From positions 1 to 35,302 of the forward strand of contig JBBIIT010000038.1 in assembly GCA_037446355.1 (NCBI GenBank): a stretch of DNA of 35,302 nucleotides. Direction: 5' to 3'. Origin of the DNA: Roseiarcus sp037446355 (lineage in GTDB: Bacteria > Pseudomonadota > Alphaproteobacteria > Rhizobiales > Beijerinckiaceae). The position numbers and the translations under genes are program-made. The stretch's first letter is position 1. The number at the start of each line of letters is the position of its first letter. The notes under the pieces were generated by a model. That model made no database searches and had not been told where the DNA came from. It saw only the letters and a list, made by a program, of their open reading frames with translations. This document shows positions 23,997 to 33,334 of this stretch, in pieces.

Positions 23997-25955
23997 ATGA
24001 ACCGCGAATTCCTAGACTTTTACAATCGCGAGCTTTCGATCCTGCGCGAGCAGGCTGGCGAATTCGCTTTGGAATATCCGGGCGTCGCCGAGCGACTTGG
24101 GGGGTTGGTCGGCGATCGGCTCGATCCAATGATCGGCGGACTGCTCGAAGGGGCCGCGTTTCTCGCCGCGCGAGTGCAACTAAAGCTGAAACACGAATTT
24201 TCCGATTTCACTGTCAATTTGATCGACCAGTTGGCGCCTCACTACCTCGCGCCGACGCCCTCGTTCCTGCTGGTCCAGGCGTTGCCGAAGTTCGGCGATC
24301 CGGCGTTGCTCGAGGGCCAGAGAATCGCGCGCGACGCCTATCTCGACGCCAGCTATCGCGAAGCCGATCGCAACGTGGCCTGCCGTTTCCGGCTTTGCGC
24401 GCCGATCGAGATGTGGCCGTTCGAGATCGTCGACGCGGAATACTTTCCTTCCGCGGCGCCGCTGCAAGCGTTGGCGCCGGGCGCCGCAATCGAGGGAGCG
24501 GCCGGCCTGCGGTTGCAGTTGCGCGTGCGCGCCGCCGCGCGGCTCGAAAACGAACCGGCCGATAAGGAGGCTCTTACGCGGCCCGAACTGCGGTTCTCGA
24601 GTTGCCGGGTGAAGTCATTGCGCGTGCACCTGGTCGGGCAGGAGGCCGACTCGGTCGCCCTTTACGAGCAGATGTTCGGCCATTGCCGCGGCATACACTT
24701 TCGGGTGCAGGATTCCTTCGGCGATCCGCAGATCGTGCGCGGCGCCCCGGACATGCTGCGCCAAATCGGCTTCTCGTCGGACGAGACGCTGCTGCCGAAC
24801 GACAAGCGGGTGTTTCGCGGCGTCGATTTCCTGCGCGACTATTTCGCCTTTCCGCGACGGTTTCTCGGGTTCGACCTTGACGGGCTGGCGAAGATCGCGC
24901 CGCGTCTGCCGGCCAAGACCGTCGACGTCATCTTCGCCTTCGACGAGGCGAATCCGAGGCTGGCGTCGGCGGTGCGCAAGGAAATGTTCGCGCTTTACGC
25001 CGCCCCGTGCGTCAATCTATTCGAGAAGACGCTCGACCGGATCCCGGTCAAGACGAACCAGCACGAATTTCCGGTTATTCCCGACCGCACGCGGACGACC
25101 GATTTCGAAGCCAACCGTGTCGTCAAAGTGTTCGCTCATATCGCCGGGACGCCTCAGAAGATTGCGGTGGAACCACTTTATTCGGCTGCCGCCGCCGGTA
25201 GCGCGACCGGCTTGTGCTACACCGTTCGGCGCTTGCCGCGCCGGCGTAGCGCCGAGGAGAAGCGTTATGCGCGCAAATCGGACTACACGGGCACCGAAAT
25301 GTTCCTTTCGCTCGGCGAGCGCTCGGACCCGGAAGAGCTCTTGCGCGTCGCCGAGCTGAGCGTTCAGGCGTTGTGCACCAACCGACATCTGACCGAGCAT
25401 TTGCCAGTCGGCGAAGGCGGCGCCGATTTTCGTTTGCTCGACAACGTCGAGCTCGATCTGCGGTGCATAGCCGGCCCAACCCGGCCGCACGAGCCCGCGA
25501 TGACCGCCATGGTCGGCAAAGCGGACGGCGGCACGATTGGCGATGTCGCCTGGCGACTGATCAGCATGCTGAGCCTCAACCATCTCGGACTGGAGGCGCG
25601 CGGCGCCGAAGATAGCGGCCGGGCCTTGCGAGAGACGCTGGCGCTGTTCGGGGACGTTGCCGATGGCGCGACCGATCGCAAGATTCGCGGCGTCCGCGGG
25701 CTCGACGCGAAAGAGGTGGTTCGCCGTGTGCGCTATGTGCAAGGCGCGGCGGCGGTGCGCGGGCTCGAAGTGACGCTTTGGTTGGAAGAGAAAGCGTTCG
25801 AGGGTTCCGGCCCGTTCCTGTTGGGCGCGGTGCTCGACCGGTTCTTCGCGGAATACGTCGCGATCAACCATTTCACCCAGACCGTGGTGCGCACCAACGA
25901 GCGTGGCGAGATCATGCGCTGGCCGGTCCGGATGGGCGCGCGAGGCGTGTTGTGA
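23997..25955 (+). CDS. tssF: T6SS baseplate protein TssF
   Basis: 652 residues. The start ATG 23997 gives MNREFLDFYNRELSILREQA and AGEFALEYPGVAERLG, the standard TssF opening. Other markers are LIDQLAPHYLAPTPSFLLVQ, LPNDKRVFRGVDFLRDYFAF and the C-terminal LGAVLDRFFAEYVAINHFTQ. Two TssF copies and one TssG form each baseplate wedge around the VgrG hub. The stop overlaps the GTG start of tssG by three bases. No irregularity is seen. Confidence 0.96.
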   Translation: MNREFLDFYNRELSILREQAGEFALEYPGVAERLGGLVGDRLDPMIGGLLEGAAFLAARVQLKLKHEFSDFTVNLIDQLAPHYLAPTPSFLLVQALPKFGDPALLEGQRIARDAYLDASYREADRNVACRFRLCAPIEMWPFEIVDAEYFPSAAPLQALAPGAAIEGAAGLRLQLRVRAAARLENEPADKEALTRPELRFSSCRVKSLRVHLVGQEADSVALYEQMFGHCRGIHFRVQDSFGDPQIVRGAPDMLRQIGFSSDETLLPNDKRVFRGVDFLRDYFAFPRRFLGFDLDGLAKIAPRLPAKTVDVIFAFDEANPRLASAVRKEMFALYAAPCVNLFEKTLDRIPVKTNQHEFPVIPDRTRTTDFEANRVVKVFAHIAGTPQKIAVEPLYSAAAAGSATGLCYTVRRLPRRRSAEEKRYARKSDYTGTEMFLSLGERSDPEELLRVAELSVQALCTNRHLTEHLPVGEGGADFRLLDNVELDLRCIAGPTRPHEPAMTAMVGKADGGTIGDVAWRLISMLSLNHLGLEARGAEDSGRALRETLALFGDVADGATDRKIRGVRGLDAKEVVRRVRYVQGAAAVRGLEVTLWLEEKAFEGSGPFLLGAVLDRFFAEYVAINHFTQTVVRTNERGEIMRWPVRMGARGVL

Positions 25956-26968
25956 GCGCGTTCGACGAACTTCGCGCCGAGCCCTGGCGCTTCGACATGT
26001 TCGCTACGCTGCGGCGGTTGGAGCGGCAGCATCCCGAGCGACCGCGGATCGGCGACAATGCGACGCTGGCCGAGGAATTCGTCCGGGTCTCGCAGAATCC
26101 CTATCTCGACTTTCCCGCCTCCAACCTGGAGGCGGCGGAGCGAGAGCCCTCGGGGCGCATCCGCCTGACCGCGCGATTTCTCGGCATGTTCGGCCCGCAG
26201 GGCGCGCTGCCGTTGGCGACAACCGAGGAGGCGCACGCTTGGCTGCTGGAGCGCGATGACGCGTTCGCGCGCTTCGCCGATGTTTTCCAGCGTCGTTTCC
26301 TCGCGTTGTTCTTCCGGGCCTGGGCCGACGCCCGGCCGATCGCTCAGAACGATCGGCCCGCCGAGGATCGGTTCGTTACCTATATCGGCGCGATGATCGG
26401 GATTGGAACGCCCGCTTTCCGTCAGCGCGACACGCTGTCGGATTTCGCCAAGATGGAATATGCAGGCCTGCTGGCGCCGCGCGTCAAGAGCGCCTCACGG
26501 CTGAGGTCTTTCCTCTCGGGACTGTTGAGTACGCGAGTTGAAATCGAGGAGTTCGTCGGCTCGTGGTTGGAGCTAGCCACTGACGAACGCTCCTTCCTGG
26601 GCTCGGCGCGCTCGAGCCTGGGTCTCGACGCAGTCGCGGGCGCCAACATATTCTCCGCTAGCGACCGTTTCCGCGTCCGCGTGTTCGCGCGCGATCTCGA
26701 TCACTACCGGCGGCTCACGCCCGACGGCGACCTTGCCCGGCGCGTCGCGGACGCGGTGTTTCTTTATGTGGGGCGCGAATTCGATTGGGATGTCGAACTG
26801 GCGATCCCGGCGGGCAAGATCGCTCCGGTTCGCTTGGGCGCCGGCGCACGGCTCGGTTGGACGAGCTGGATGGCGCCCAACTGGTCGAATACCGACGAAA
26901 CGATCCGCAAGGACGCGCGCTTTCACCTTGCCAGCCGGCTGGCAAGCAGCGCCGGCGCGACGCACTAG
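25952..26968 (+). CDS. tssG: T6SS baseplate protein TssG
   Basis: 338 residues from a GTG at 25952 that overlaps the tssF stop; GAGG lies six bases upstream. This gives the usual TssG N-terminus with EPWRFDMFATLRRLERQHP. The family signature FGPQGALPLATTEE follows, then a helical region and a C-terminal half with LGLDAVAGANIFSASDRFRV. It completes the wedge complex with TssE and TssF and contacts TssK. tssH begins 14 bases after the stop. Confidence 0.95.
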   Translation: MSAFDELRAEPWRFDMFATLRRLERQHPERPRIGDNATLAEEFVRVSQNPYLDFPASNLEAAEREPSGRIRLTARFLGMFGPQGALPLATTEEAHAWLLERDDAFARFADVFQRRFLALFFRAWADARPIAQNDRPAEDRFVTYIGAMIGIGTPAFRQRDTLSDFAKMEYAGLLAPRVKSASRLRSFLSGLLSTRVEIEEFVGSWLELATDERSFLGSARSSLGLDAVAGANIFSASDRFRVRVFARDLDHYRRLTPDGDLARRVADAVFLYVGREFDWDVELAIPAGKIAPVRLGAGARLGWTSWMAPNWSNTDETIRKDARFHLASRLASSAGATH

Positions 26969-26982
26969 CCAGGGGAAAACGC

Positions 26983-29634
26983 ATGGGCGCGGACATCAGT
27001 GTCGAATCGGTCGCCGGCAAACTCAACCGCGTCGGCTACGAGGCGTTCATTCTGGCGCTGCGGCAGGCCAAAAGCGCGGGAAACCGCAACATCGAACTCG
27101 CGCACTGGATTTTACATTTAGCCCAGCGCGATCGCACCGATCTCGCGCTGACCGCAGACCACTACAAGATCTCGCGCGGCGCGTTGATCGCCGGCGCGAC
27201 CGCAGCGATCAACGGCCTGCGCAAGAACGAAACCGAAATGCCGGGCATTTCGACCCAGATCGCCGATGCGCTGGACCGCGGTTGGCACTATGCGACTCTG
27301 CTGTTCGGCGAGACGCAGATCCGCACCGGCCATCTGCTGGTGGCGATGCTGAAGTCGCTCGAATTGCGCCGCGCCCTGATCCAAGTCTCGCAGGAATTCG
27401 CGAAATTCCCGGTCGACGAGATCGCGGCTGGTCATGTGTCGCTCTGGAACGGCTCCGACGAAGACAATCTACGACCGATGGACGGTTCGGGTCTGGCGGC
27501 CGCAGGTTCTGAGGGCGCGACTGCGGCTCCAGGCGCCAAAGGCGGCGCCACCGCGCTCGATCGCTTCAGTCAGGATCTGACCGCCAAGGCCAAGGCGGGC
27601 GGTATGGACCCGATCCTCGGCCGCGACGATGAGGTGCGCCAGATCATCGATGTGCTGATGCGCCGGCGCCAGAACAACCCGATCCTCACCGGCGAGGCCG
27701 GCGTCGGCAAGACCGCGGTGGTCGAAGGCTTCGCGCAGCGCATCGCGTCCGGCGACGTGCCGCCGCCGCTGCGCGGCGTCAAACTATGCGCGCTCGACAT
27801 CGGCCTGATGCAGGCGGGCGCTTCCATGAAGGGCGAGTTCGAGCAGCGGCTGCGCTCGGTGATCGACGAGGTGCAATCCTCGCCGACGCCGATCATCCTG
27901 TTCATCGACGAAGCGCATACGCTGATCGGCGCGGGCGGCGCCGCGGGCACTGGCGACGCCGCCAATTTGTTGAAGCCCGCGCTCGCGCGCGGCACGCTGC
28001 GCACCATCGCCGCGACCACCTGGGCCGAATACCGGCAATATTTCGAGAAGGATCCGGCGTTGACCCGCCGCTTCCAGCCCGTCCACATCGGCGAGCCCGA
28101 TCCGGCGACCGCGGTGGTGATGTTGCGCGGGTTGGTCGGTCCGATGGAGAAGCACCACAAGGTGCGCATTGCCGACGAGGCGATCATCGCGGCGGTGAAC
28201 TTCTCGCACCGCTACATTCCCGCCCGCCAATTGCCGGACAAGGCGGTCAGCCTGCTCGACACCGCCTGCGCGCGCGTCGCGATCAGCCAGCACGCCAAGC
28301 CCGCCGCGATCGACGACGAGGAGGTCGCGATCGCCGCGCTGGAGGCCGAAAAGGCATCGTTGATGCGTGAGCGCGATCTCGGCGTCGCCAAGGAGGATCG
28401 CATCGTCGAACTCGACGGCTCCATCGGCAAGCATCGCGAGCGGCTCGCCGCGGTCGAAGGCGATTGGGCGAAGGAGCGCGCTCTCGTCGAGGAGATACTG
28501 ACTCTGCGCGGTAAATTATCCGGCGACGCCGAGCCCGAGCACGAGGATCCGGAAGCGGCGCGCGCGACGTTGCGCGAAAAGGCCGGTGAGCTTGGCGGCA
28601 TCGCGCCGGACCGGCGCATGATCTTCGCCGAGGTTGACGAACAGGCGGTCGCGGCGGTGGTATCCGACTGGACCGGCATTCCTGTCGGCAAAATGGTCGC
28701 CGACGAAGTCGAGACTGTTTTACACCTCGCCGACATCCTCAACCGACGCGTGATCGGTCAGAGCCATGGCCTTTCGATGATCGCCAAGCGGATCGAGACC
28801 AACCGCGCGAAGCTCGACAATCCAAACAAGCCGATCGGTGTGTTCATGCTCTGCGGTCCGTCTGGCGTCGGCAAGACCGAGACCGCGCTAGCGCTCGCCG
28901 AGACGCTGTACGGCGGCGAGCAGAACCTCATCACGATCAACATGTCCGAGTTCCAGGAGGCGCATACCGTCTCGACGCTGAAAGGCGCCCCTCCCGGCTA
29001 TGTCGGCTATGGTGAGGGCGGGCGCTTGACCGAGGCGGTGCGCCGTCGGCCCTATAGCGTGGTGCTGCTCGACGAAGTCGAGAAAGCCCACCCCGACGTA
29101 CACGAACTGTTCTTCCAGGTGTTCGACAAGGGCGTCATGGAGGACGGCACCGGCCGCCGCATTGATTTCAAGAACACGCTGATCCTGCTGACCTCGAATG
29201 TAGGGACCGACGAGATCATGGGCGCGGCGCGCCGACCCAACCCCCCGACGCCGGAGGCGCTCGCGACCGAATTGAAGCCGGCGCTGCTGGAAGTCTTCCC
29301 GCCGGCGCTGCTCGGCCGGATCGTGACGATTCCCTATTATCCGCTGTCGGCTGAGGTGCTTGCAGGCATCGTGCGGCTGCAACTGGGCCGGGTCGGCAAA
29401 CGGATCGAGGACAATCACCGCGCCAGGTTCCATGCCGATCCGAGTGCGGTCGATCATATCGTCTCTCTCTGCCACGATCCGGATTCGGGCGGGCGCGTGA
29501 TCGACAACGTCATCACCAACACCATCCTGCCGGCGCTGTCGCGTGAGATTCTGCGCCGCTCGATGGCGCGAGAGCGACTCGTGGAAGTCAACGTTTCGGC
29601 GGCGCAAGGCGAATTCGTGTACGATTTGCGCTGA
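26983..29634 (+). CDS. tssH: T6SS sheath-recycling AAA+ ATPase TssH (ClpV)
   Basis: 883 residues; ATG 26983 has AGGGGA seven bases upstream. The N-terminal Clp-N domain (about 10-155) recognises the contracted TssC sheath. AAA-1 has Walker A GEAGVGKT (237-244), LFIDEAHTLIG and a GAAGTGDAAN sensor loop. A coiled-coil middle domain rich in Glu/Arg follows (about 445-535). AAA-2 has Walker A GPSGVGKT (625-632) and VVLLDEVEKAHP. All ATPase motifs are intact. It disassembles contracted sheath so TssB/C can be reused. Last core gene of the operon; the DUF1036 gene follows after 25 bases. Confidence 0.97.
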   Translation: MGADISVESVAGKLNRVGYEAFILALRQAKSAGNRNIELAHWILHLAQRDRTDLALTADHYKISRGALIAGATAAINGLRKNETEMPGISTQIADALDRGWHYATLLFGETQIRTGHLLVAMLKSLELRRALIQVSQEFAKFPVDEIAAGHVSLWNGSDEDNLRPMDGSGLAAAGSEGATAAPGAKGGATALDRFSQDLTAKAKAGGMDPILGRDDEVRQIIDVLMRRRQNNPILTGEAGVGKTAVVEGFAQRIASGDVPPPLRGVKLCALDIGLMQAGASMKGEFEQRLRSVIDEVQSSPTPIILFIDEAHTLIGAGGAAGTGDAANLLKPALARGTLRTIAATTWAEYRQYFEKDPALTRRFQPVHIGEPDPATAVVMLRGLVGPMEKHHKVRIADEAIIAAVNFSHRYIPARQLPDKAVSLLDTACARVAISQHAKPAAIDDEEVAIAALEAEKASLMRERDLGVAKEDRIVELDGSIGKHRERLAAVEGDWAKERALVEEILTLRGKLSGDAEPEHEDPEAARATLREKAGELGGIAPDRRMIFAEVDEQAVAAVVSDWTGIPVGKMVADEVETVLHLADILNRRVIGQSHGLSMIAKRIETNRAKLDNPNKPIGVFMLCGPSGVGKTETALALAETLYGGEQNLITINMSEFQEAHTVSTLKGAPPGYVGYGEGGRLTEAVRRRPYSVVLLDEVEKAHPDVHELFFQVFDKGVMEDGTGRRIDFKNTLILLTSNVGTDEIMGAARRPNPPTPEALATELKPALLEVFPPALLGRIVTIPYYPLSAEVLAGIVRLQLGRVGKRIEDNHRARFHADPSAVDHIVSLCHDPDSGGRVIDNVITNTILPALSREILRRSMARERLVEVNVSAAQGEFVYDLR

Positions 29635-29659
29635 GCGGTTCACCGTCGGAGACTTCGTT

Positions 29660-30076
29660 GTGGCAGGCACTATCGCTCGGGTTTTCACCGTCGCGGCGAT
29701 GGCGCTTGTCGCGTCGGACCCAGCGCGCGCGGATCTACGCGTTTGCAACAAGACCCGCGCGCTGGTCAATTTGGCGGTCGGTTACAATGCCGGCTCGGAT
29801 TTCGCCACCGAGGGCTGGTGGACCGTCACGCCGGGTTCGTGCGCGACCCCGATTCGCGGCGCGCTGAAGGGCCGCTACGTCTATCTCTACGCCATCGACA
29901 TCGACGCGGTCGACCTGCTCGCCGGCAAAGTTTCGATGTGCGTCGAGAGCGGCAAGTTCAACATTCGAGGTGTCGGCGATTGCTGGCGGCGCGGCCTGCA
30001 AGCGGTCAATTTCGCGGAAATAGATACGCTCGACGCGACCGACTGGACGACCTTCCTGACCGACGCGGGCAGATAA
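29660..30076 (+). CDS. Secreted DUF1036-type protein
   Basis: 138 residues from GTG 29660, with CGGAGA about eight bases upstream; longer starts overlap tssH extensively and are rejected. A signal peptide (FTVAAMALVASDPARA, cleavage near residue 25) is followed by a compact domain starting LRVCNKTRALVNLAVGY, with EGWWTVTPGSC and RYVYLYA. This is the DUF1036 pattern, small Cys-containing periplasmic or envelope proteins seen mainly in alphaproteobacteria. Four Cys remain in the mature part, possibly two disulfides. The gene sits directly behind tssH and one base from the tssA stop (convergent). A role in the T6SS is not established. Confidence 0.82.
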   Translation: MAGTIARVFTVAAMALVASDPARADLRVCNKTRALVNLAVGYNAGSDFATEGWWTVTPGSCATPIRGALKGRYVYLYAIDIDAVDLLAGKVSMCVESGKFNIRGVGDCWRRGLQAVNFAEIDTLDATDWTTFLTDAGR

Positions 30077-31348
30077 TCAACGGCCTTCTTTCATCGAATT
30101 GAGATCGTCCTCGGGCAGCACTTCGTGCAGCAGGCTGAGGAAATCGCGCGAGGCGAGCAAACGCGCGCGCTCCAGCAGATAGGGCAGCGGGCTCGACGGC
30201 TCGACGCGCCGCATGTGCGCGGCGACCGCATCGATTTGCGCAAGCGCCGCCGCCCGAGAATCGGCCGGCGCCGGCGACACGCGTGAAAATTCGAGCGGTG
30301 GCGCGCTGGAGAGGCTGCTGACCGGAACCGTGAACGCCCCTTCCGGTCCGACGAACACGCGCGCATTGTCGGCGTGCGCGGGCGCCAGCAGGCGCATCAC
30401 ATCATAGAGGTTCTTGCCAAGCGCTTCGCGGGCCTGCGCGATCAGCAGCAACGCGGGCGAGGAGGGCTCGCGCGTGGCGAAATAGCCGTGCGCCGCGCCG
30501 AGGGCCGCGTCGATCGCCTCGAACGTTTCGAGCGCGCCGGGCGACGCGTCGGTCTCACGCGCCGCCGCTTCGGGGGTCACGTCTCCAGCGGCGTCCGCGA
30601 CGCTCGTCACGAGCGCGGGGTCGCGCCGGATCAGCGCAGCACGCAGGAAATCGACGATCTTGTCGATCAATGGCCCAAGCGCCGCGAACTGGATCGCCTG
30701 CTCGAAGCCGACGTGCTCCAGCGTCGCGGCGCGTATGCGCGCGAGCGCGCCTTGGACGGACTCGGCCGCGCCATGCGCGGATTGCAGAGCATCCAGCTCA
30801 ACGGTTGAGAATATGCGGTCGATCAGACCGGGCGAAGCGAGCATTTCGCCCTCGCGCGGCTTGGCCTCGCCGAGCGCGACCATCTGGGCGCGATAGACGA
30901 CCGCGCCGTCGCGCCGGGTCTCGACCAGCGGCGCATATTGCAATGGCAGCACGCAGGCCGGGCCGTCGTCGAGCGTACCGAGCTGGGCAAGCCGATTCGT
31001 GAAATCGCCGTCGTCGGCGCGTGGATGAGCATCGCTCCAATGCGCTTCGAGCAGCCAAGCGATCGTCTGGACCCAGCGTGCGAAGCCGGCAAAGTCGCGA
31101 TTGAGCGCGCAAAGCTTGGCGAGCAGGACGATCAAGCGCAAGTCGTGACTACGATTGAGTAGGCGCTCGCCGGCGTCGAGCACGGGCGGAAAATCGATCG
31201 CCTTACGGTCGAAGCTGAAAAAAGAAGCCGGCAGCAGGCCCTCGGTCGCGGCGAGATAGTTCATGAATGGTGCGTCGGCGGCGAGTTCGAGGTCCGGACC
31301 GCAGGGATCGTCGTCGGCGACCGGGGGGAGGGCGGCGGATTCGGCCAT
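30077..31348 (-). CDS. tssA: T6SS assembly cap protein TssA (ImpA N-terminal domain)
   Basis: 423 residues from ATG 31348 (MAESAALPPVADDDPCGPDL). ATGs at 31390 and 31393 would add 14 to 15 residues, and none has a strong ribosome site, so the start is uncertain. The ImpA-N region has the CGPDLE signature, then FDRKAIDFPPVLDAGERLL and DLRLIVLLAKLCALNRDFAG. The rest is helical, with a C-terminal ARLLASRDFLSLLHEVLPED close to the end. TssA contacts the baseplate and primes or coordinates sheath growth. It is the only core gene on the - strand, divergent from vgrG across about 240 bases. Confidence 0.9.
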   Translation of the reverse strand: MAESAALPPVADDDPCGPDLELAADAPFMNYLAATEGLLPASFFSFDRKAIDFPPVLDAGERLLNRSHDLRLIVLLAKLCALNRDFAGFARWVQTIAWLLEAHWSDAHPRADDGDFTNRLAQLGTLDDGPACVLPLQYAPLVETRRDGAVVYRAQMVALGEAKPREGEMLASPGLIDRIFSTVELDALQSAHGAAESVQGALARIRAATLEHVGFEQAIQFAALGPLIDKIVDFLRAALIRRDPALVTSVADAAGDVTPEAAARETDASPGALETFEAIDAALGAAHGYFATREPSSPALLLIAQAREALGKNLYDVMRLLAPAHADNARVFVGPEGAFTVPVSSLSSAPPLEFSRVSPAPADSRAAALAQIDAVAAHMRRVEPSSPLPYLLERARLLASRDFLSLLHEVLPEDDLNSMKEGR

Positions 31349-31459
31349 GGCGTCGCGGATACCTTCGTTATCGAAGCGGTGTCGCCGCATCATAACCGAA
31401 CGCACGCCGCGCGACAGATCATTTCGACGAATTGCGGATGGCTTTGCCTGGCAGCTGGG

Positions 31460-31469
31460 CAGACCGTAA
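31460..31469 (+). promoter_or_regulatory. CAGACCGTAA motif upstream of vgrG
   Basis: Exact CAGACCGTAA followed by ACT, as in the ompA-like copy. It ends 121 bases before the vgrG ATG, within the tssA-vgrG divergent region. Confidence 0.6.
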
Positions 31470-31590
31470 ACTGACCGTGACCGCGGCAAGGAATGGGCGC
31501 GCGAGCGCCAGTTTTCTGTCGACGGCGTCGGATTATCGCTTATCTTTGCCTGCACTAACCGCAGGACGAGATAATCACGCGAGGGCGAGG

Positions 31591-33324
31591 ATGGCGGGTG
31601 CAATTGCTCAGGCCGGCCGCATCGGCTCGCTCTCGACGTCCGCGGGCGCCGACGTCTTTGGACTTGAACGGTTCGAAGGCGAGGAAGCGCTGAGCGAGAC
31701 CTTTGAATACCGGATTGGCGCGGTCAGCGAACAGGCCAATTTCAATTTCAACGCGCTGCTCGGCACGAACGCGTGCGTGACGATCAAGGCCGTCGACGGC
31801 CTGGATCGGCCTTTCAATGGCGTTGTGGTCGAAGCGCGTTGGACCGGGGCTCGGTACGATCTTTCGACGTACCAATTGGTGCTCCGTCCCTGGCTGTGGT
31901 TGCTTTCACGCTGCTCGGACTGCCGGATCTTCACCAACCTGTCTCCGACTGACATTATCCATAAAGTGTTCACCGACCGCGGCTTCACCGATTTTCGCGA
32001 CGCGACCTCCGGAAGCTATCCCACGCTCGAATACACGGTGCAGTATCGCGAGACCGATTTCAATTTCGTGTCCCGGTTGATGGAGAAATTCGGGATCTAC
32101 TATTACTTCGAGCATTCCTCGGAGAAGCACACGCTGGTGCTCGCCGACTCCGCTTCGGCGCACAAGCCGGTTCCCGGGCTGGCGTCGGTTCCTTTCCTGC
32201 CTGAAGTCGGCGAAATCCGGCGCGAAAAGCAGCAGCTCGATTCCTGGACGACCCTGCGCGCGTTGCAGACCGGCGTGTTCGCGCTGAAGGACTACGATTA
32301 CCAAAAGCCCACCGCCGACCTGCGCGGGACCGACACCGAGCCATCCGCCTACGCTCACGGCTCCCTGGAAATGTTCGAATGGCCCGGAGGCTACGAAAAA
32401 AAGGACGTTGGGGAGCGGCTGGCTTTGTTTCGCGAGCAAGCGGAGCAGGCTCAGGACAACCGCCGCGCCGCCGCGGGGTCGGCGCCCTCTCTGTTTCCGG
32501 GCGCTAAAACGACGTTGGTTCAGCACCCGACTCAATCTGAGAATACAGACTATCTTGTCTTGCGAGCGCGGCACGAATACGCCGATCAAAGCTATGTCTC
32601 GGGCCAGTCGGAGCCCGGCGCTTACAGCGGGGTCTACGAATTGATGGACGCGTCTCGACAATTTCGCGCGCGCTGCCTCACCCGTAAAGCGGTCGTTCAG
32701 GGTCCGCAGTCCGCGCTCGTGATCGGGGCATCGGGCGAAGAGATCGACCTGGACGATCAGGGGCGCGTCAAAGTTCGCTTCTATTGGGACCGCAAGTCGG
32801 ACAGCTCGCGCCGCGTCCGCGTCGCGCAATATTGGGCTGGCAAGACTCGCGGCGCTCTGTTTTTGCCGCGCGTCGGCGACGAAGTGCTCATCCAATACGA
32901 GGAAGGCGATCCGGACAGGCCGATCGTGGTCGGTTCGGTCTACAATCCTGACAACGATTTCAACCTCACCATGCCCGACGACAAAACTAAGTCCGGCCTG
33001 CTCACCAAGTCGAGCAAAGGCGGCGGCGGCTACAATATGCTGTTGTTCGACGACGCCGCCGGCAACGAGCAAGTCAAACTGCGTTCGCAGAAAGATTTGA
33101 TGTTCAAGGCGCTCAACGACGAGAAGCGCGACATCGGCCACAANNNNNNNNNNNNNNNNNNNNNNNNNNNNNNNNNNNNNNNNNNNNNNNNNNNNNNNNN
33201 NNNNNNNNNNNNNNNNNNNNNNNNNNNNNNNNNNNNNNNNNNNAATGTCACTGCGGCCGCGATCTTGAACACGCCGATGTTGATGGCCGGCGCGGGCTTG
33301 GTGAGCGGCGTTCCCCTGATCTGA
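31591..33324 (+). CDS. vgrG: T6SS spike protein VgrG, interrupted by an assembly gap
   Basis: ATG 31591 follows GAGGGCGAGG. 517 residues are readable before the gap: the gp27-like part (FEGEEALSETFEYRIGAVSE, LEYTVQYRETDFNFVSRLME) and the gp5-like OB domain (GRVKVRFYWDRKSDSSRRVR, GDEVLIQYEEGDPDRPIVVG). After 100 Ns the fragment NVTAAAILNTPMLMAGAG resembles the repetitive beta-strand end of a VgrG. It is in frame with the upstream part only by the nominal gap length, so it might belong to another gene. Whether there is a C-terminal effector extension, or a PAAR gene behind it, cannot be seen. It forms the trimeric tip over Hcp. Confidence 0.88.
   Translation: MAGAIAQAGRIGSLSTSAGADVFGLERFEGEEALSETFEYRIGAVSEQANFNFNALLGTNACVTIKAVDGLDRPFNGVVVEARWTGARYDLSTYQLVLRPWLWLLSRCSDCRIFTNLSPTDIIHKVFTDRGFTDFRDATSGSYPTLEYTVQYRETDFNFVSRLMEKFGIYYYFEHSSEKHTLVLADSASAHKPVPGLASVPFLPEVGEIRREKQQLDSWTTLRALQTGVFALKDYDYQKPTADLRGTDTEPSAYAHGSLEMFEWPGGYEKKDVGERLALFREQAEQAQDNRRAAAGSAPSLFPGAKTTLVQHPTQSENTDYLVLRARHEYADQSYVSGQSEPGAYSGVYELMDASRQFRARCLTRKAVVQGPQSALVIGASGEEIDLDDQGRVKVRFYWDRKSDSSRRVRVAQYWAGKTRGALFLPRVGDEVLIQYEEGDPDRPIVVGSVYNPDNDFNLTMPDDKTKSGLLTKSSKGGGGYNMLLFDDAAGNEQVKLRSQKDLMFKALNDEKRDIGHXXXXXXXXXXXXXXXXXXXXXXXXXXXXXXXXXXNVTAAAILNTPMLMAGAGLVSGVPLI
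33144..33243. other. Assembly gap of 100 N
   Basis: A run of exactly 100 N, the conventional length for a scaffold gap of unknown true size. It lies in the vgrG 3' part, where the repeated Gly/Val-rich triplets of VgrG C-termini and possible multiple vgrG copies often break short-read assemblies. Confidence 0.97.
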
Positions 33325-33334
33325 GGCGCGCGCG

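Noticed and set aside
26785..26982. Upstream extension of tssH into tssG
   Set aside because: Would overlap tssG by nearly 200 bases; ATG 26983 with AGGGGA gives the normal ClpV N-terminus.
32681..32697. Additional CCGTAA inside vgrG
   Set aside because: Only the last six bases agree with the motif (TCACCCGTAA), and it lies within coding sequence without a downstream start.
33244..33324. Separate PAAR gene end after the gap
   Set aside because: The 26 residues show no PAAR Pro-Ala-Ala-Arg or Zn-ligand pattern and look more like VgrG beta repeats; too short to call.
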